A stretch of 64,000 bases of DNA, taken from assembly GCF_006538745.1 (NCBI RefSeq), contig NZ_BJLR01000028.1:1-64000 (forward strand), in the 5' to 3' direction. Source of the stretch: Cellulomonas cellasea (GTDB taxonomy: Bacteria > Actinomycetota > Actinomycetes > Actinomycetales > Cellulomonadaceae). A program made the position numbers and the translations under genes. Positions 1-7,740 of this stretch are shown in pieces. The notes below the pieces were generated by a model. The model searched no databases and was not told where the DNA came from. It was given only the letters and a program-made list of their open reading frames with translations. How positions within the stretch are numbered: the first letter of the stretch is position 1; every line of letters starts with the position of its first letter.

Positions 1-94
1 CGGGGAGCCCGGTCGGCGGCACGCGCGGTGTCGCGAGGGGTGGCAGCGACGTCCGTGCGCGTCGGGCGTTCGGTCACGTCGTCTGCCACCTCGT

Positions 95-1390
95 TCACTC
101 GCTCTCGGCCGCGGCCTGCGTGGCGTCGACGATGCCCTGGGGAGTTCCCTGGCCGGCGAACAGCAGCGCGATCTCGTCGTTCATCGCCCCACCGATGTTC
201 TCACCGAAGGCCGTGTCGAAGTAGAGCTGGACGAACGGCGCCTCGTCGCGGAACGTGAGGAGCTCGGCGAGGGCCGGGTCGGCCACCGAGCCGGTCGCGG
301 CGGGGTTGGTCGGCAGGCCCATGCTCTGCTCGGCGAAGCCGGTCTGGACCTCGTCGCTCAGCAGGTAGTTCACGAAGTCGACGCACGCCGGCGGGGCCTC
401 GGCCGAGCAGGCCCACGCGTCGCCGCCACCGAGCGCGGCGGCGGGGTCACCCTCGCCACCCTCGACCGACGGGAACGGGAACCAGCCCGTGTCGGCGCCG
501 AGACCCTGCTTGTCCTCGGTGAGTCCCTGCATGACGCCGGGCTCCCAGTGGCCCGCGAGCTCCATGGCGACCTTGCGGGTCGCGAGGAGGCCGGAGGCGC
601 TCGTCGGGCCGGTCTGCGCCGGCGTCGCGAGGAAGCCGGAGTTGAACGGCTCGGCCGCGATGAGCTTCTCGAGGTCCTCGCCGGCCGCGACGAAGCACGG
701 GTCCGAGAAGTCCTTGAGCGTGACGGCGTCCGTCAGGACCTGCTCGCTGCAGTGGCGCAGGGCCATGTAGTACCAGTAGTGCGCGGCGGGCCACTTGTCG
801 CCCGCGCCCACGGAGATCGGCTCGATGCCGGCGGCCTTGAGCTTGTCCGCCGCGGCGATGAGGTCCGCCATCGTGGCGGGGGGCTCGGTGATGCCGGCCT
901 GCTGGAAGAGCGCCTTGTTGTACCAGAAGCCCACGACGCCGAGGGAGAACGGCAGCGCGTAGGTCTTGCCGTCGACCTGCCAGCCCGCGACCGAGCCGCC
1001 GATCTTCTCGATGGCCTCCGACGAGCCGTCGGACAGGTCCTGGACCAGGCCGGCCTCGACGTGCGCCGCGAGCTCGCCGCCGCCGCGCTCCATGTAGACG
1101 TCGGGGGTGTCGCCCGTCTGGAAGGACGCGTCGAGCTTGGTGAGCATGTCCTCGTGAGCCAGCGCGCTGATCTCGACGGTGACGCCCGGGTTCGCGGCCT
1201 CGAAGTCGGCCGCCACCTTCTCGTAGTAGCCCTTGCCGGGCTCGTTGTTGGAGTTGTGCCACCAGGTGAGCGTGGTGCCGTCCGCGGAGTCGTCGGGGGT
1301 GTTGCCGCTCCCGCCGCCGCTGCAACCGGCGGCCAGCAGGGCCACTCCGGCAGTCATCGCAACAGCCGAGAGCAGTCGGTTCCTCGCCAT
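95..1390 (-). CDS. sugar ABC transporter substrate-binding lipoprotein
   Basis: Extracellular solute-binding protein (family 1 type) that should capture a sugar or oligosaccharide for an ABC importer on the outer face of the membrane. The 431-residue product opens with a basic stretch, a hydrophobic core and a lipobox ending LLAAGC, so Cys is the expected lipidated residue. The mature part starts with a Ser/Gly linker followed by a typical binding-protein beta strand (TTLTWWHNSNN). The ATG at 1390 has the GGAA-type ribosome site AAGGAA about 6 bases upstream. A longer in-frame start at 1441 would bury the signal peptide and is rejected. No permease genes are visible; they would lie left of the window. 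It is divergent from a LacI regulator with a palindromic operator between them. Substrate unknown. Confidence 0.93.
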   Translation of the reverse strand: MARNRLLSAVAMTAGVALLAAGCSGGGSGNTPDDSADGTTLTWWHNSNNEPGKGYYEKVAADFEAANPGVTVEISALAHEDMLTKLDASFQTGDTPDVYMERGGGELAAHVEAGLVQDLSDGSSEAIEKIGGSVAGWQVDGKTYALPFSLGVVGFWYNKALFQQAGITEPPATMADLIAAADKLKAAGIEPISVGAGDKWPAAHYWYYMALRHCSEQVLTDAVTLKDFSDPCFVAAGEDLEKLIAAEPFNSGFLATPAQTGPTSASGLLATRKVAMELAGHWEPGVMQGLTEDKQGLGADTGWFPFPSVEGGEGDPAAALGGGDAWACSAEAPPACVDFVNYLLSDEVQTGFAEQSMGLPTNPAATGSVADPALAELLTFRDEAPFVQLYFDTAFGENIGGAMNDEIALLFAGQGTPQGIVDATQAAAESE

Positions 1391-1462
1391 AGTGAGTTCC
1401 TTCGTCGTCGTTGACTGGGTATTTCGCGGCGAGCATGCCACACCGTTTCGGGCACGGTCAAT

Positions 1463-1476
1463 CGTTATCGATAACG
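1463..1476. promoter_or_regulatory. LacI-type operator palindrome
   Basis: CGTTATCGATAACG is a perfect 14-bp palindrome with a central CG, the usual form of a LacI-family operator. It is conspicuously AT-rich for this genome. It sits between the divergent binding-protein gene and the lacI-like gene, 73 bases upstream of one start and 27-75 upstream of the other, so it could control both. Assignment to the adjacent regulator is by position only. Confidence 0.7.
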
Positions 1477-1502
1477 TTTTCGTACCGGTAGCATCACCGT
1501 CC

Positions 1503-2564
1503 GTGACCGAGCGTCAGCAGCTCCCGCCCGGGGCCGAGGACCTCCACCGCGTGACGATCACCGACGTCGCACGCGCGGCGGGGGTCTCCGTCGCGACCGT
1601 CTCCAAGGTGATCAACGAGCGCTACGGCGTCGCGGCCCGCACGTCCGAGCACGTGCAGCGCGTGATCGAGCAGCTCGGGTACGAGTCGAGCCTCGTCGCG
1701 CGGAGCCTGCGCAGCCACAAGACGCACGTGATCGGCATCCTCGTGCCCGAGTTCGAACCCTTCAGCACCGAGGTCCTCAAGGGCACCTCGCGCGCCATCA
1801 CCGGGACGGGCTACGAGCTGCTCGCCTACTCGGGCGGCGGCCGCGCGGGTGAGGTCGTCGGGTGGGAGCGGCGCTACCTGTCGCGGCTCAGCGGCACGCT
1901 CATCGACGGCGCGATCATGATGACGCCCACCGTGGTGCGGACCGCCGGCTCGGTGCCGGTCGTCGCGATCGACCCGCACGCCGGCCCCGCGGACAGCCCG
2001 ACGGTCGACGCCGACAGCTACGCGGGCGCGGTCCTCGCGACCGAGCACCTGCTGCAGCTCGGGCACCGGCGCATCGGCTTCCTCGGGGGGCGCCCCGACC
2101 TCGACTCGGCCCGGCTCCGCGAGGACGGCTACCGGGACGCGCTCGCCACGGCGGGCATCCCGGTCGACCCGGACCTCGTGCGCCTCGGCGGATACCGGCG
2201 GCAGGTCGCCGCGGCCCCCACCCGCGAGCTGCTGTCCCTGGCCGACCGGCCGACCGCGATCTTCGCCGCGAACGACCTCTCGGCCATCGGCGTCCTCGAC
2301 GTCGCGCGCGAGCTCGGGCTCACGGTGCCCACGGACCTCTCGGTCGTCGGCTTCGACAACGTGCCCGAGTCCGCCCTCACCGAGCCGCCGCTGACGACCG
2401 TCCAGCAGCCGCTCCAGGAGATGGGCGCGCAGGCCGTGCACCTGCTGCTGCGGCTCGTGCACGGCGAGCCGGGCGCCAGCACGCACGTGCGCCTGCCCAC
2501 GTCGCTCGTCCGGCGCGGCTCGACGGCTCCCCCGGCCGCGGCACCCGGACGCGCGGGCGGCTGA
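1503..2564 (+). CDS. LacI-family transcriptional regulator
   Basis: DNA-binding repressor of about 353 residues with a sugar-binding effector domain. The N-terminal helix-turn-helix reads VTITDVARAAGVSVATVSKV, followed by the hinge region (LVARSLRSHKTHVIGILVP) and a periplasmic-binding-protein-like core containing TAIFAANDLSAIGV and SVVGFDNV. GTG at 1503 is chosen. GTG at 1551 is an equally credible start: it has GAGGA ten bases upstream and would put the HTH at the very N-terminus, giving 337 residues. The gene is divergent from the ABC binding protein and probably regulates it through the palindrome at 1463-1476. Function of the family is well established; the effector sugar is unknown. Confidence 0.93.
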   Translation: MTERQQLPPGAEDLHRVTITDVARAAGVSVATVSKVINERYGVAARTSEHVQRVIEQLGYESSLVARSLRSHKTHVIGILVPEFEPFSTEVLKGTSRAITGTGYELLAYSGGGRAGEVVGWERRYLSRLSGTLIDGAIMMTPTVVRTAGSVPVVAIDPHAGPADSPTVDADSYAGAVLATEHLLQLGHRRIGFLGGRPDLDSARLREDGYRDALATAGIPVDPDLVRLGGYRRQVAAAPTRELLSLADRPTAIFAANDLSAIGVLDVARELGLTVPTDLSVVGFDNVPESALTEPPLTTVQQPLQEMGAQAVHLLLRLVHGEPGASTHVRLPTSLVRRGSTAPPAAAPGRAGG

Positions 2565-2586
2565 CCGGCGACCGCGGGGCGACGGG

Positions 2587-3447
2587 CTAGAGCGCCGCCG
2601 CCCCGAGGTGCAGCTCGGCGAGCGGCTCGGCGTCGAGCACGTCGCCGACCACGGCCGCGACGGTCAGCGCGTGCAGCGTGGGCAGCGCCGCGCGGAGCAG
2701 CACGGGGTCGGGGTCCGGCTCGGCACCGACGAGCGCGGCCGTGACGTCGAGCACCGCGACGAGCTGCGCGCGCAGCCGGCCCGTCCCGTACGCCGCCCAC
2801 GCACCCGCGTGCATCGCGCGCGCCCACCGCCCGGGCGGCCAGCCCACCTCCGCAAGCCGGTCGAGCGTCACCTCGCGGCGCGCGAGGGCCCGGCACAGGT
2901 CCGCGACGGCGTCCGCGCGCGGCCCGTGCGACGCGCTCGGCTCGACGAGCGGCACCTCGACCTCCCCGAGGCCGGCGTGCCACGGCCGGCCGAGGACGAG
3001 CGCGTCCCGTGCCGCGAGACCGGGCGACGTCCACCAGACGCCGACGACGCCGGCGGCCGCCGCGGCGGACGCCGGCACGACGTCACCGCCGGAGACCGCG
3101 ACGCCGGGCGCGTCGGGCCACGCGACGGCCTCCCGGGTCACGAGCCGGACGACGTCCGTGACCCGTCCGAGCCGGCTGCGGGCGAGCGTGCGCGCGGAGC
3201 CCGGACCGCCGTGCGACGCGGTGCGCAGGAGCGTCGGGGTCGTCGGGGTCCGCGCGTCGAGCCCGTCGAGGGCCCGCCACGCTGCGGCGCGCTCCCCCGG
3301 CGCGACGTCGAGGACCGCGAGCCCGAGGTGCGTGAGGGCGGCGTCGGTCAGCCGGAACGTCGCGCTCAGCGTCGCCAGCAGGTCGCGCGCGGCGGGGTGG
3401 CACGCGGCGTCGGTCGCGAGCACCGTCGGCGAGGAGAGCGTGTACAC
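2587..3447 (-). CDS. hypothetical protein, 286 aa
   Basis: I do not recognise this protein. It is 286 residues, soluble-looking, rich in Ala, Leu, Val and Arg, with no signal peptide, no clear membrane span and only one Cys (AACHPAARD near the N-terminus). Codon third positions are almost entirely G/C, which supports real coding. It opens MYTLSSPTVLAT and ends in a leucine-rich segment (LAELHLGAAAL). It is convergent with the lacI-like gene, the stops being 22 bases apart. The region upstream of its start carries a GC-rich minisatellite. Confidence 0.7.
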   Translation of the reverse strand: MYTLSSPTVLATDAACHPAARDLLATLSATFRLTDAALTHLGLAVLDVAPGERAAAWRALDGLDARTPTTPTLLRTASHGGPGSARTLARSRLGRVTDVVRLVTREAVAWPDAPGVAVSGGDVVPASAAAAAGVVGVWWTSPGLAARDALVLGRPWHAGLGEVEVPLVEPSASHGPRADAVADLCRALARREVTLDRLAEVGWPPGRWARAMHAGAWAAYGTGRLRAQLVAVLDVTAALVGAEPDPDPVLLRAALPTLHALTVAAVVGDVLDAEPLAELHLGAAAL

Positions 3448-3750
3448 CCGGGGGCCTCCCCTGCGCGCGGAACTCGGTCAGCTCGACGGTAAACGCCCAG
3501 GGGCCGACGGAGCGGACGAATCCCCCGTGTGCCGCGCGGCGGGAGCACGCGGGCCGGGTCGCGTCACCCGGCCGGGCGACGCGGCGGGGCGGTGGCCGTG
3601 CGGCCGAGCGGTCGACCCGGGTGGTGCCGCGCCGGAGCGGCGGGCCCCCCGGAGCGCTCCGCGCCGGAGCAGCGGGCCCCCCGGAGCGCTCCTCGCCGGA
3701 GCAGCGGGTGCCCCCGGGTGCGCTCGCAGGAGACGCCCGGGGCGGGTCGG
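3448..3750. other. intergenic region with minisatellite
   Basis: No gene is seen in these 303 bases. They form the upstream region of the unknown gene at 2587-3447 and the downstream region of the one at 3751-4452. The right half holds a near-perfect 32-nt tandem repeat, listed separately; the left half has no recognisable promoter. Confidence 0.6.
3629..3725. repeat. 32-nt tandem repeat, about three copies
   Basis: Two 32-nt units (3629-3660 and 3661-3692) differ by a single base; a third, diverged unit runs to about 3725. Each of the first two units ends in the perfect palindrome GGAGCGCTCC, and the C/G runs (GGGCCCCCC) can pair strongly. The position just after the stop of the minus-strand gene at 3751 suits transcript termination, but no function is shown. 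Copy number may vary between strains. Confidence 0.8.
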
Positions 3751-4452
3751 TCAGGCGTCGGGGCCGGGCTCGAGGTGGGCTTCGAGCGCCTCCCGGGCGA
3801 TGCCCGCGTGGTCGGCGATGTGCGTGCGCGTCAGGACGCGTGCGGCGTCGACCCCCCGGACGGCCTCGCCGACGAGCGCGGGGTGTGCGGCCGGGCCGCG
3901 GGCGGCGAGCTCGCGCAGCAGCCGGTCGCCGTGCGTCGCGTACCAGGCCGCCGCGAGGTCGGCGCGGTTCGGCGCCAGCGCCAGCACCGCGCGGCACAGC
4001 GCGCCCGTCGCCGCGACGAGCCCCGGTCCGTCGGAGTGCGTGAGCCAGGCGGCGACGAGCCGGGTCTCGCGGCGTGCGTCGGTGTCGTCGCCCGCGGGCA
4101 GGTGCTTGAAGGTGCGGCGCAGGTCGAGGGCGACCTGCATGCGGGTGTCCCAGTCCCACGACCCGACGGCCTCGGTCGAGGTCGCGAGCGCGAGCGTCCA
4201 CGGCTCGTCGTGCCCGTGCTGGACCGCCTCGATCGCGCGGAACCGCAGCAGGTGGGCGGCGCTCTGCCCGGCGGACGCGGTGCGCCGGGCCGCCTTGTGC
4301 CCGGTGCGCGGGCGCTCCTGGCCGGCCTCGGCGGTGGCCCACGCGCCGTCGTCGTCCACCGACGGCGGGGCGGCGGCGCGGGTGGCCTCGACCAGCTCGA
4401 TGATCGGGCCGGCCCACTCGGCGGGCAGCGGGGCGTGCGCACGCGGGGTCAT
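3751..4452 (-). CDS. hypothetical protein, 233 aa
   Basis: I cannot assign a family. The product is 233 residues, with no signal peptide and no membrane spans; it is mostly helical-looking and Ala-rich, with conserved-looking aromatic stretches (EAVGSWDWDTRMQVALDLRR and LAAAWYATHGDRLLRELA). The ATG at 4452 has a good AGGAGG ribosome site seven bases upstream, and codon usage matches the neighbours, so translation is likely. Its stop is followed by the 32-nt minisatellite. It is divergent from the ArsR-type regulator at 4583. Confidence 0.72.
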   Translation of the reverse strand: MTPRAHAPLPAEWAGPIIELVEATRAAAPPSVDDDGAWATAEAGQERPRTGHKAARRTASAGQSAAHLLRFRAIEAVQHGHDEPWTLALATSTEAVGSWDWDTRMQVALDLRRTFKHLPAGDDTDARRETRLVAAWLTHSDGPGLVAATGALCRAVLALAPNRADLAAAWYATHGDRLLRELAARGPAAHPALVGEAVRGVDAARVLTRTHIADHAGIAREALEAHLEPGPDA

Positions 4453-4550
4453 CGGGCGCCTCCTGGCGTCGGGTCGCGGTCGGTGCCCCGGACGCGCTCG
4501 CGCGTCCGGGCGGACCCCGGCAGCCTACGGCGCCTCGTCATAGGCATTGT

Positions 4551-4560
4551 CTTATATAAG
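4551..4560. promoter_or_regulatory. AT-rich palindrome before the arsR-like gene
   Basis: CTTATATAAG is a perfect 10-bp palindrome inside the AT-rich run ATTGTCTTATATAAG, 22 bases upstream of the GTG start of the ArsR-type gene. It overlaps a plausible -10 element. This layout suits autoregulation by the downstream repressor, but binding is inferred. Confidence 0.5.
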
Positions 4561-4582
4561 CCGCGGCCGATAAGGTGGCACC

Positions 4583-4933
4583 GTGCACGCCTTCGACGTC
4601 CTGGGTGACCCGGTCCGCCGCCGCATCCTCGAGCTCCTGCTCGAGGACGAGCGATCCTCCGGCGACGTCACGGCCGTCATCCGCGCCGAGTTCGGCATCA
4701 GCCAGCCCGCCGTGTCCCAGCACCTGCGGGTGCTGCGGGAGAACGGGTTCGCCCGGGTGCGGGCCGAGGGTGCACGCCGCCTGTACGCCGTCGAGGCACG
4801 TCCGCTCCAGGACGTCGACCGCTGGCTGCAGCCGTTCCGCGAGTTCTGGGCCCAGCGCCTCGACGCGCTGGGCACCGAGCTCGCCCGGGGGCGCCGGGAC
4901 CGGCGCTCCCGAGGACCGAACCAAGAGGACTGA
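4583..4933 (+). CDS. ArsR-type winged-helix regulator
   Basis: Small (116 aa) DNA-binding repressor of the ArsR superfamily. The N-terminus reads MHAFDVLGDPVRRRILELL and is followed by the recognition helix region FGISQPAVSQHLRVLRENG and the wing (VRAEGARRLYAV). No Cys is present, so it lacks the metal-binding site of true ArsR sensors. It belongs to the group paired with SRPBCC (AHSA1) proteins, and indeed the next gene starts three bases after its stop. GTG at 4583 is the only start compatible with the conserved N-terminus. The palindrome at 4551-4560 may be its operator. Confidence 0.9.
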   Translation: MHAFDVLGDPVRRRILELLLEDERSSGDVTAVIRAEFGISQPAVSQHLRVLRENGFARVRAEGARRLYAVEARPLQDVDRWLQPFREFWAQRLDALGTELARGRRDRRSRGPNQED

Positions 4934-4936
4934 ACG

Positions 4937-5548
4937 ATGATCGACCTGCTCCAGGAGCTCGCCGCACTCCACCGCGCCGTGGTGCGCGACGAGGGCACGC
5001 AGACCGTCTCGGTCACCGTCGCCCGCACGTACGAGGCCGACACCGAGGACGTCTGGGACGCGCTCACCGACCCCGACCGGCTCCCCCGGTGGTTCTACCC
5101 CGTGACCGGTGACCTCCGCGTCGGCGGCACCTTCCAGCTCGAGGGCAACGCCGGCGGCGACATCCGGGCCTGTGAGCGCCCCGCGCGGCTCGAGGTGACC
5201 TTCGGCATGCCGGACAGCGTCGTGACGGTGACCCTGGTGCAGGACGCGGACCGGACGACCGTCGAGCTCGTGCACACGGTGCCGCTCGCGATCGCGGGCA
5301 GCGGCGCCGGCGCGCTGTTCGTGGGCCCCGGCTGGGACGGCGCCCTCGTGCAGCTCGCCCGGGAGCTGCGGGGCGAGTCCTCGGGCGACCCGCTCGCCTT
5401 CGCCGGCTCGCCCGCGATGGTCGAGTACAACCGCGGCTCGATCGACCGCTGGGCGGAGGCCGTCGAGCGGTCCGGCACCGCGTCGGCCGAGGAGGTCGCC
5501 GGCGGGCGCGCGGCGGCGGAGGCGCAGTACACGACGACGCCGTCCTGA
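4937..5548 (+). CDS. SRPBCC (AHSA1-like) family protein
   Basis: 203-residue protein of the START/SRPBCC fold, the usual operon partner of an ArsR-like regulator. After about 25 residues of helix, the family signature appears: VARTYEADTEDVWDALTDPDRLPRWF, split here as the strand VTVARTYEA and the helix TEDVWDALTDPDRL. It is followed by a GGTFQLEGNAGG turn and the strands typical of a hydrophobic ligand pocket. It is co-transcribed with the regulator (three-base gap). The family binds hydrophobic small molecules or modulates Hsp90-like partners; the ligand here is unknown. Confidence 0.88.
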   Translation: MIDLLQELAALHRAVVRDEGTQTVSVTVARTYEADTEDVWDALTDPDRLPRWFYPVTGDLRVGGTFQLEGNAGGDIRACERPARLEVTFGMPDSVVTVTLVQDADRTTVELVHTVPLAIAGSGAGALFVGPGWDGALVQLARELRGESSGDPLAFAGSPAMVEYNRGSIDRWAEAVERSGTASAEEVAGGRAAAEAQYTTTPS

Positions 5549-5675
5549 GGGCCGTCTGCGCGGGCGCCCGGGCCGGGTCGACGTGCGGGCCACGCCGGCC
5601 CGGCCTACGTTCGAGGCCACGACTCGCACGGGGGCGCGCTGGAGTCGGTCGCCCGTGCGCACGAGGAGGAGCACC

Positions 5676-7034
5676 GTGGGAGCAGCACCCGACCTCGACG
5701 TCGGCCCCGTCCTCGCCGACCGCTACCGGCTCGACGACGTGCTGGGGCAGGGCGGGATGGCGACCGTGCACCGCGCCCACGACCTCGTGCTGGACCGCGA
5801 CGTGGCGGTCAAGCTTTTCCCGCCGGTCGCCGAGGGGGCCGACGAGCTCCAGCGCCACCAGGCCGAGATGCGGGTCCTCGCGCGGCTGAACCACCCGGGC
5901 CTCGTGACGCTGCACGACGCCGGGAGCGTCACGGCGGGCGGCCCGCTGCGCCAGACGTACCTCGTCATGGAGCTCGTGGTCGGTCGTACGCTCGCCGACC
6001 GCCTGCACGACGGCCCGTTGACCCCAGGGCACGTCGCGCACCTCGGCCGCCAGGTCGCCGAGGCGCTCGTCGTCGTGCACGCGGCCGGGGTCGTGCACCG
6101 CGACATCAAGCCGGCGAACGTGCTCCTCGCGGAGGCGGGCGACGGACCCGACGAGCGGCTGACCGGCGACGGGCACGACGCGTCGGCCGGCGAGCTCCGC
6201 GTCAAGCTGGCCGACTTCGGGATCGCGCGCCTGTCCGACGGCGCCCGGCTGACCGTCACCGGCACGACGCTCGGGACCGCGAGCTACCTGAGCCCCGAGC
6301 AGGCCACGGGGTCGGCGATCGGTCCGACGAGCGACGTGTACTCGCTCGGGCTCGTGCTGCTCGAGTGCCTCACGGGCGAGCGCGCGTTCACCGGGACCAT
6401 GCTCGAGGCCGCTGCGGCACGCCTCACGAGCTCGCCGGTGATCCCCGGCAGGTTCGGCTCCGCGTGGGCCGACGTGCTGAGCGCCATGACGGCGCGCAGC
6501 CCCGGCGACCGGCCCTCCGCCGCCGAGGTCGCCGTGCGCCTGGCGGTGCTGGGCGGCGAGCCCGCGGGCGCGGGCGCCCTGTCCCCGCCCACGGTGGCGG
6601 CACCCGTCGTCGATCCGCCGTTCGCCCCGCCGCCGACCGCGGCCGCGGCGGCCGTCCCCGCGTCGACCGCTCCCGTCCGGGCGGCCGTCCCCGCCTCGAC
6701 CGCGCCCGTCCCGGCGGCCGTCCCCGCGTCGACCGTGCCCGTCCCGGCGGGGCCCCCGTCCCCGGCGGCCGGCGTGACGGCGGAGATGCCGACGACGTCC
6801 GCGGACGTCCCGCCGGTGCCGGCCGCCGACCCGCGCCCCGACGGTGTCGCCGACCGGCGCGCGCGCCGCGGGACCCGCCTCGCCGCAGCCGCGCTGCTGC
6901 TGTGCGTCGGGGGCGCGGCCGTGCTCGCCACGCAGGCGTCCGACGACGCCCCGCCCGTCGTGCCGTCCTACCCCACGGTCGAGGGCGGGCTGGGCGACGC
7001 GCTGCAGGACCTGCAGCGGAGCGTGCAGCCGTGA
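5676..7034 (+). CDS. membrane Ser/Thr protein kinase (PknB-like)
   Basis: Hanks-type eukaryotic-like kinase. The catalytic domain spans roughly residues 10-285: glycine loop GQGGMATVHRAHD, lysine in VAVKLF, catalytic loop VHRDIKPANVLL, DFGIAR activation start and SYLSPEQATG. It is followed by a Pro/Ala/Thr-rich linker containing a threefold 11-residue repeat, then a single membrane span near residues 400-418 (AAAALLLCVGGAAVLA) and a short extracellular tail without PASTA modules. GTG at 5676 follows a GAGGAGGA ribosome site; a longer in-frame start at 5583 lacks one. The stop overlaps the start of a lipoprotein gene, suggesting coupled translation and joint function at the envelope. Confidence 0.93.
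   Translation: MGAAPDLDVGPVLADRYRLDDVLGQGGMATVHRAHDLVLDRDVAVKLFPPVAEGADELQRHQAEMRVLARLNHPGLVTLHDAGSVTAGGPLRQTYLVMELVVGRTLADRLHDGPLTPGHVAHLGRQVAEALVVVHAAGVVHRDIKPANVLLAEAGDGPDERLTGDGHDASAGELRVKLADFGIARLSDGARLTVTGTTLGTASYLSPEQATGSAIGPTSDVYSLGLVLLECLTGERAFTGTMLEAAAARLTSSPVIPGRFGSAWADVLSAMTARSPGDRPSAAEVAVRLAVLGGEPAGAGALSPPTVAAPVVDPPFAPPPTAAAAAVPASTAPVRAAVPASTAPVPAAVPASTVPVPAGPPSPAAGVTAEMPTTSADVPPVPAADPRPDGVADRRARRGTRLAAAALLLCVGGAAVLATQASDDAPPVVPSYPTVEGGLGDALQDLQRSVQP
6648..6746 (+). repeat. 33-nt coding tandem repeat, 3 copies
   Basis: Three consecutive 33-nt units (6648-6680, 6681-6713, 6714-6746) encode an 11-residue motif of the form AAVPASTxPVx in the kinase linker. The units differ at only a few bases. 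The segment separates the kinase domain from the membrane span and is likely disordered. Confidence 0.85.
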
Positions 7035-7582
7035 GGGCCGGACGCGGCGCGACCGCGCTCCGCCCGGTGCTCGGCACCGCGGTCGCGCTCGTCCTCGTGC
7101 TCGCGGGCTGTGCGCAGGCCCCGGAGCTCGACGCCGCGCGCGCGGGCGCGCTGCAGTCGGCGGTGCTGACCGTCTCGGAGGAGGCTGCCGCGGGCCGGTA
7201 CGACGCCGCGCAGGCCGCCCTGGCGCAGGTTCGCGAGCAGCTCGAGGCGGCCGCAGACGCCGGCGAGGTGTCGACGGCCCGCTACCGCCAGATCGACGAC
7301 GCGCTCGACCGCACCGCGCAGGAGGTCGCGGCGGCCGTGGATGCCCAGGCCGCAGCGGCGCGCGCGGCCGCCGAGCAGGCAGCGGCGGAGCAGGCGGCGG
7401 CCGAGCAGGCGGCCGCGGAGCAGGCTGCGGCGGAGCAGGCCGCCGCCGAGAGAGCCGCGGCCGAGCAGGCAGCCGCCGCCCGGGACGCCGCCCCGCGCGC
7501 CGGCGAGGGCGCCGGCGAGGGCGCCGACCCGAAGGACGACAAGGGCCCGAAGGGCAAGGGCAAGGAGGGCGACGACGACTGA
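7031..7582 (+). CDS. Ala/Glu/Gln repeat lipoprotein
   Basis: 183-residue predicted lipoprotein: a basic start, a hydrophobic core and the lipobox VLVLAGC near residue 25. A helical region follows (residues about 35-110), then seven copies of the pentapeptide AAAEQ (7364-7468), predicted as one long helix or coiled coil, and a highly charged Asp/Lys/Gly tail (KDDKGPKGKGKEG). The GTG start at 7031 overlaps the kinase stop (GTGA), so it is very probably translated together with the kinase. This suggests an extracytoplasmic partner or sensor; no homologous family is recognised. Confidence 0.8.
   Translation: MRAGRGATALRPVLGTAVALVLVLAGCAQAPELDAARAGALQSAVLTVSEEAAAGRYDAAQAALAQVREQLEAAADAGEVSTARYRQIDDALDRTAQEVAAAVDAQAAAARAAAEQAAAEQAAAEQAAAEQAAAEQAAAERAAAEQAAAARDAAPRAGEGAGEGADPKDDKGPKGKGKEGDDD
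7364..7468 (+). repeat. 15-nt coding repeat, 7 copies (AAAEQ)
   Basis: Seven in-frame 15-nt units encode AAAEQ (one copy AAAER). The repeat is prone to slippage in multiples of 15, so length variation without frameshift is expected. Confidence 0.85.
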
Positions 7583-7599
7583 CCGGACGGAGTGTCCGG
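7583..7599 (+). terminator. weak hairpin after the lipoprotein gene
   Basis: CCGGAC and GTCCGG form a 6-bp stem with a 5-base loop immediately after the stop codon. There is no T-run. It could be a weak terminator for the kinase-lipoprotein pair. Confidence 0.35.
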
Positions 7600-7740
7600 C
7601 CGGCATCCCTTGATCCGGGGCCCGCACCAGCCGATAGTGCCTGAGAGGCGCGGCGCAGGTCACCGCGCGCAGGGCGCCCGCGACGCGTCCGACGACCGAC
7701 GCCCGGGGACCGCTCGGGTCGAACCCTGAGGGGAGGGTCC

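Noticed and set aside
95-1441. Longer start at 1441 for the sugar-binding lipoprotein
   Set aside because: It would place 17 residues before the signal peptide; the ATG at 1390 has a clear ribosome site.
3529-4608. Long plus-strand frames across 3.5-4.6 kb
   Set aside because: They are antisense to the 3751-4452 gene and Arg/Gly-rich, typical shadows in GC-rich DNA.
7364-7468. CRISPR-like array
   Set aside because: The 15-nt units are in-frame AAAEQ codons without spacers.
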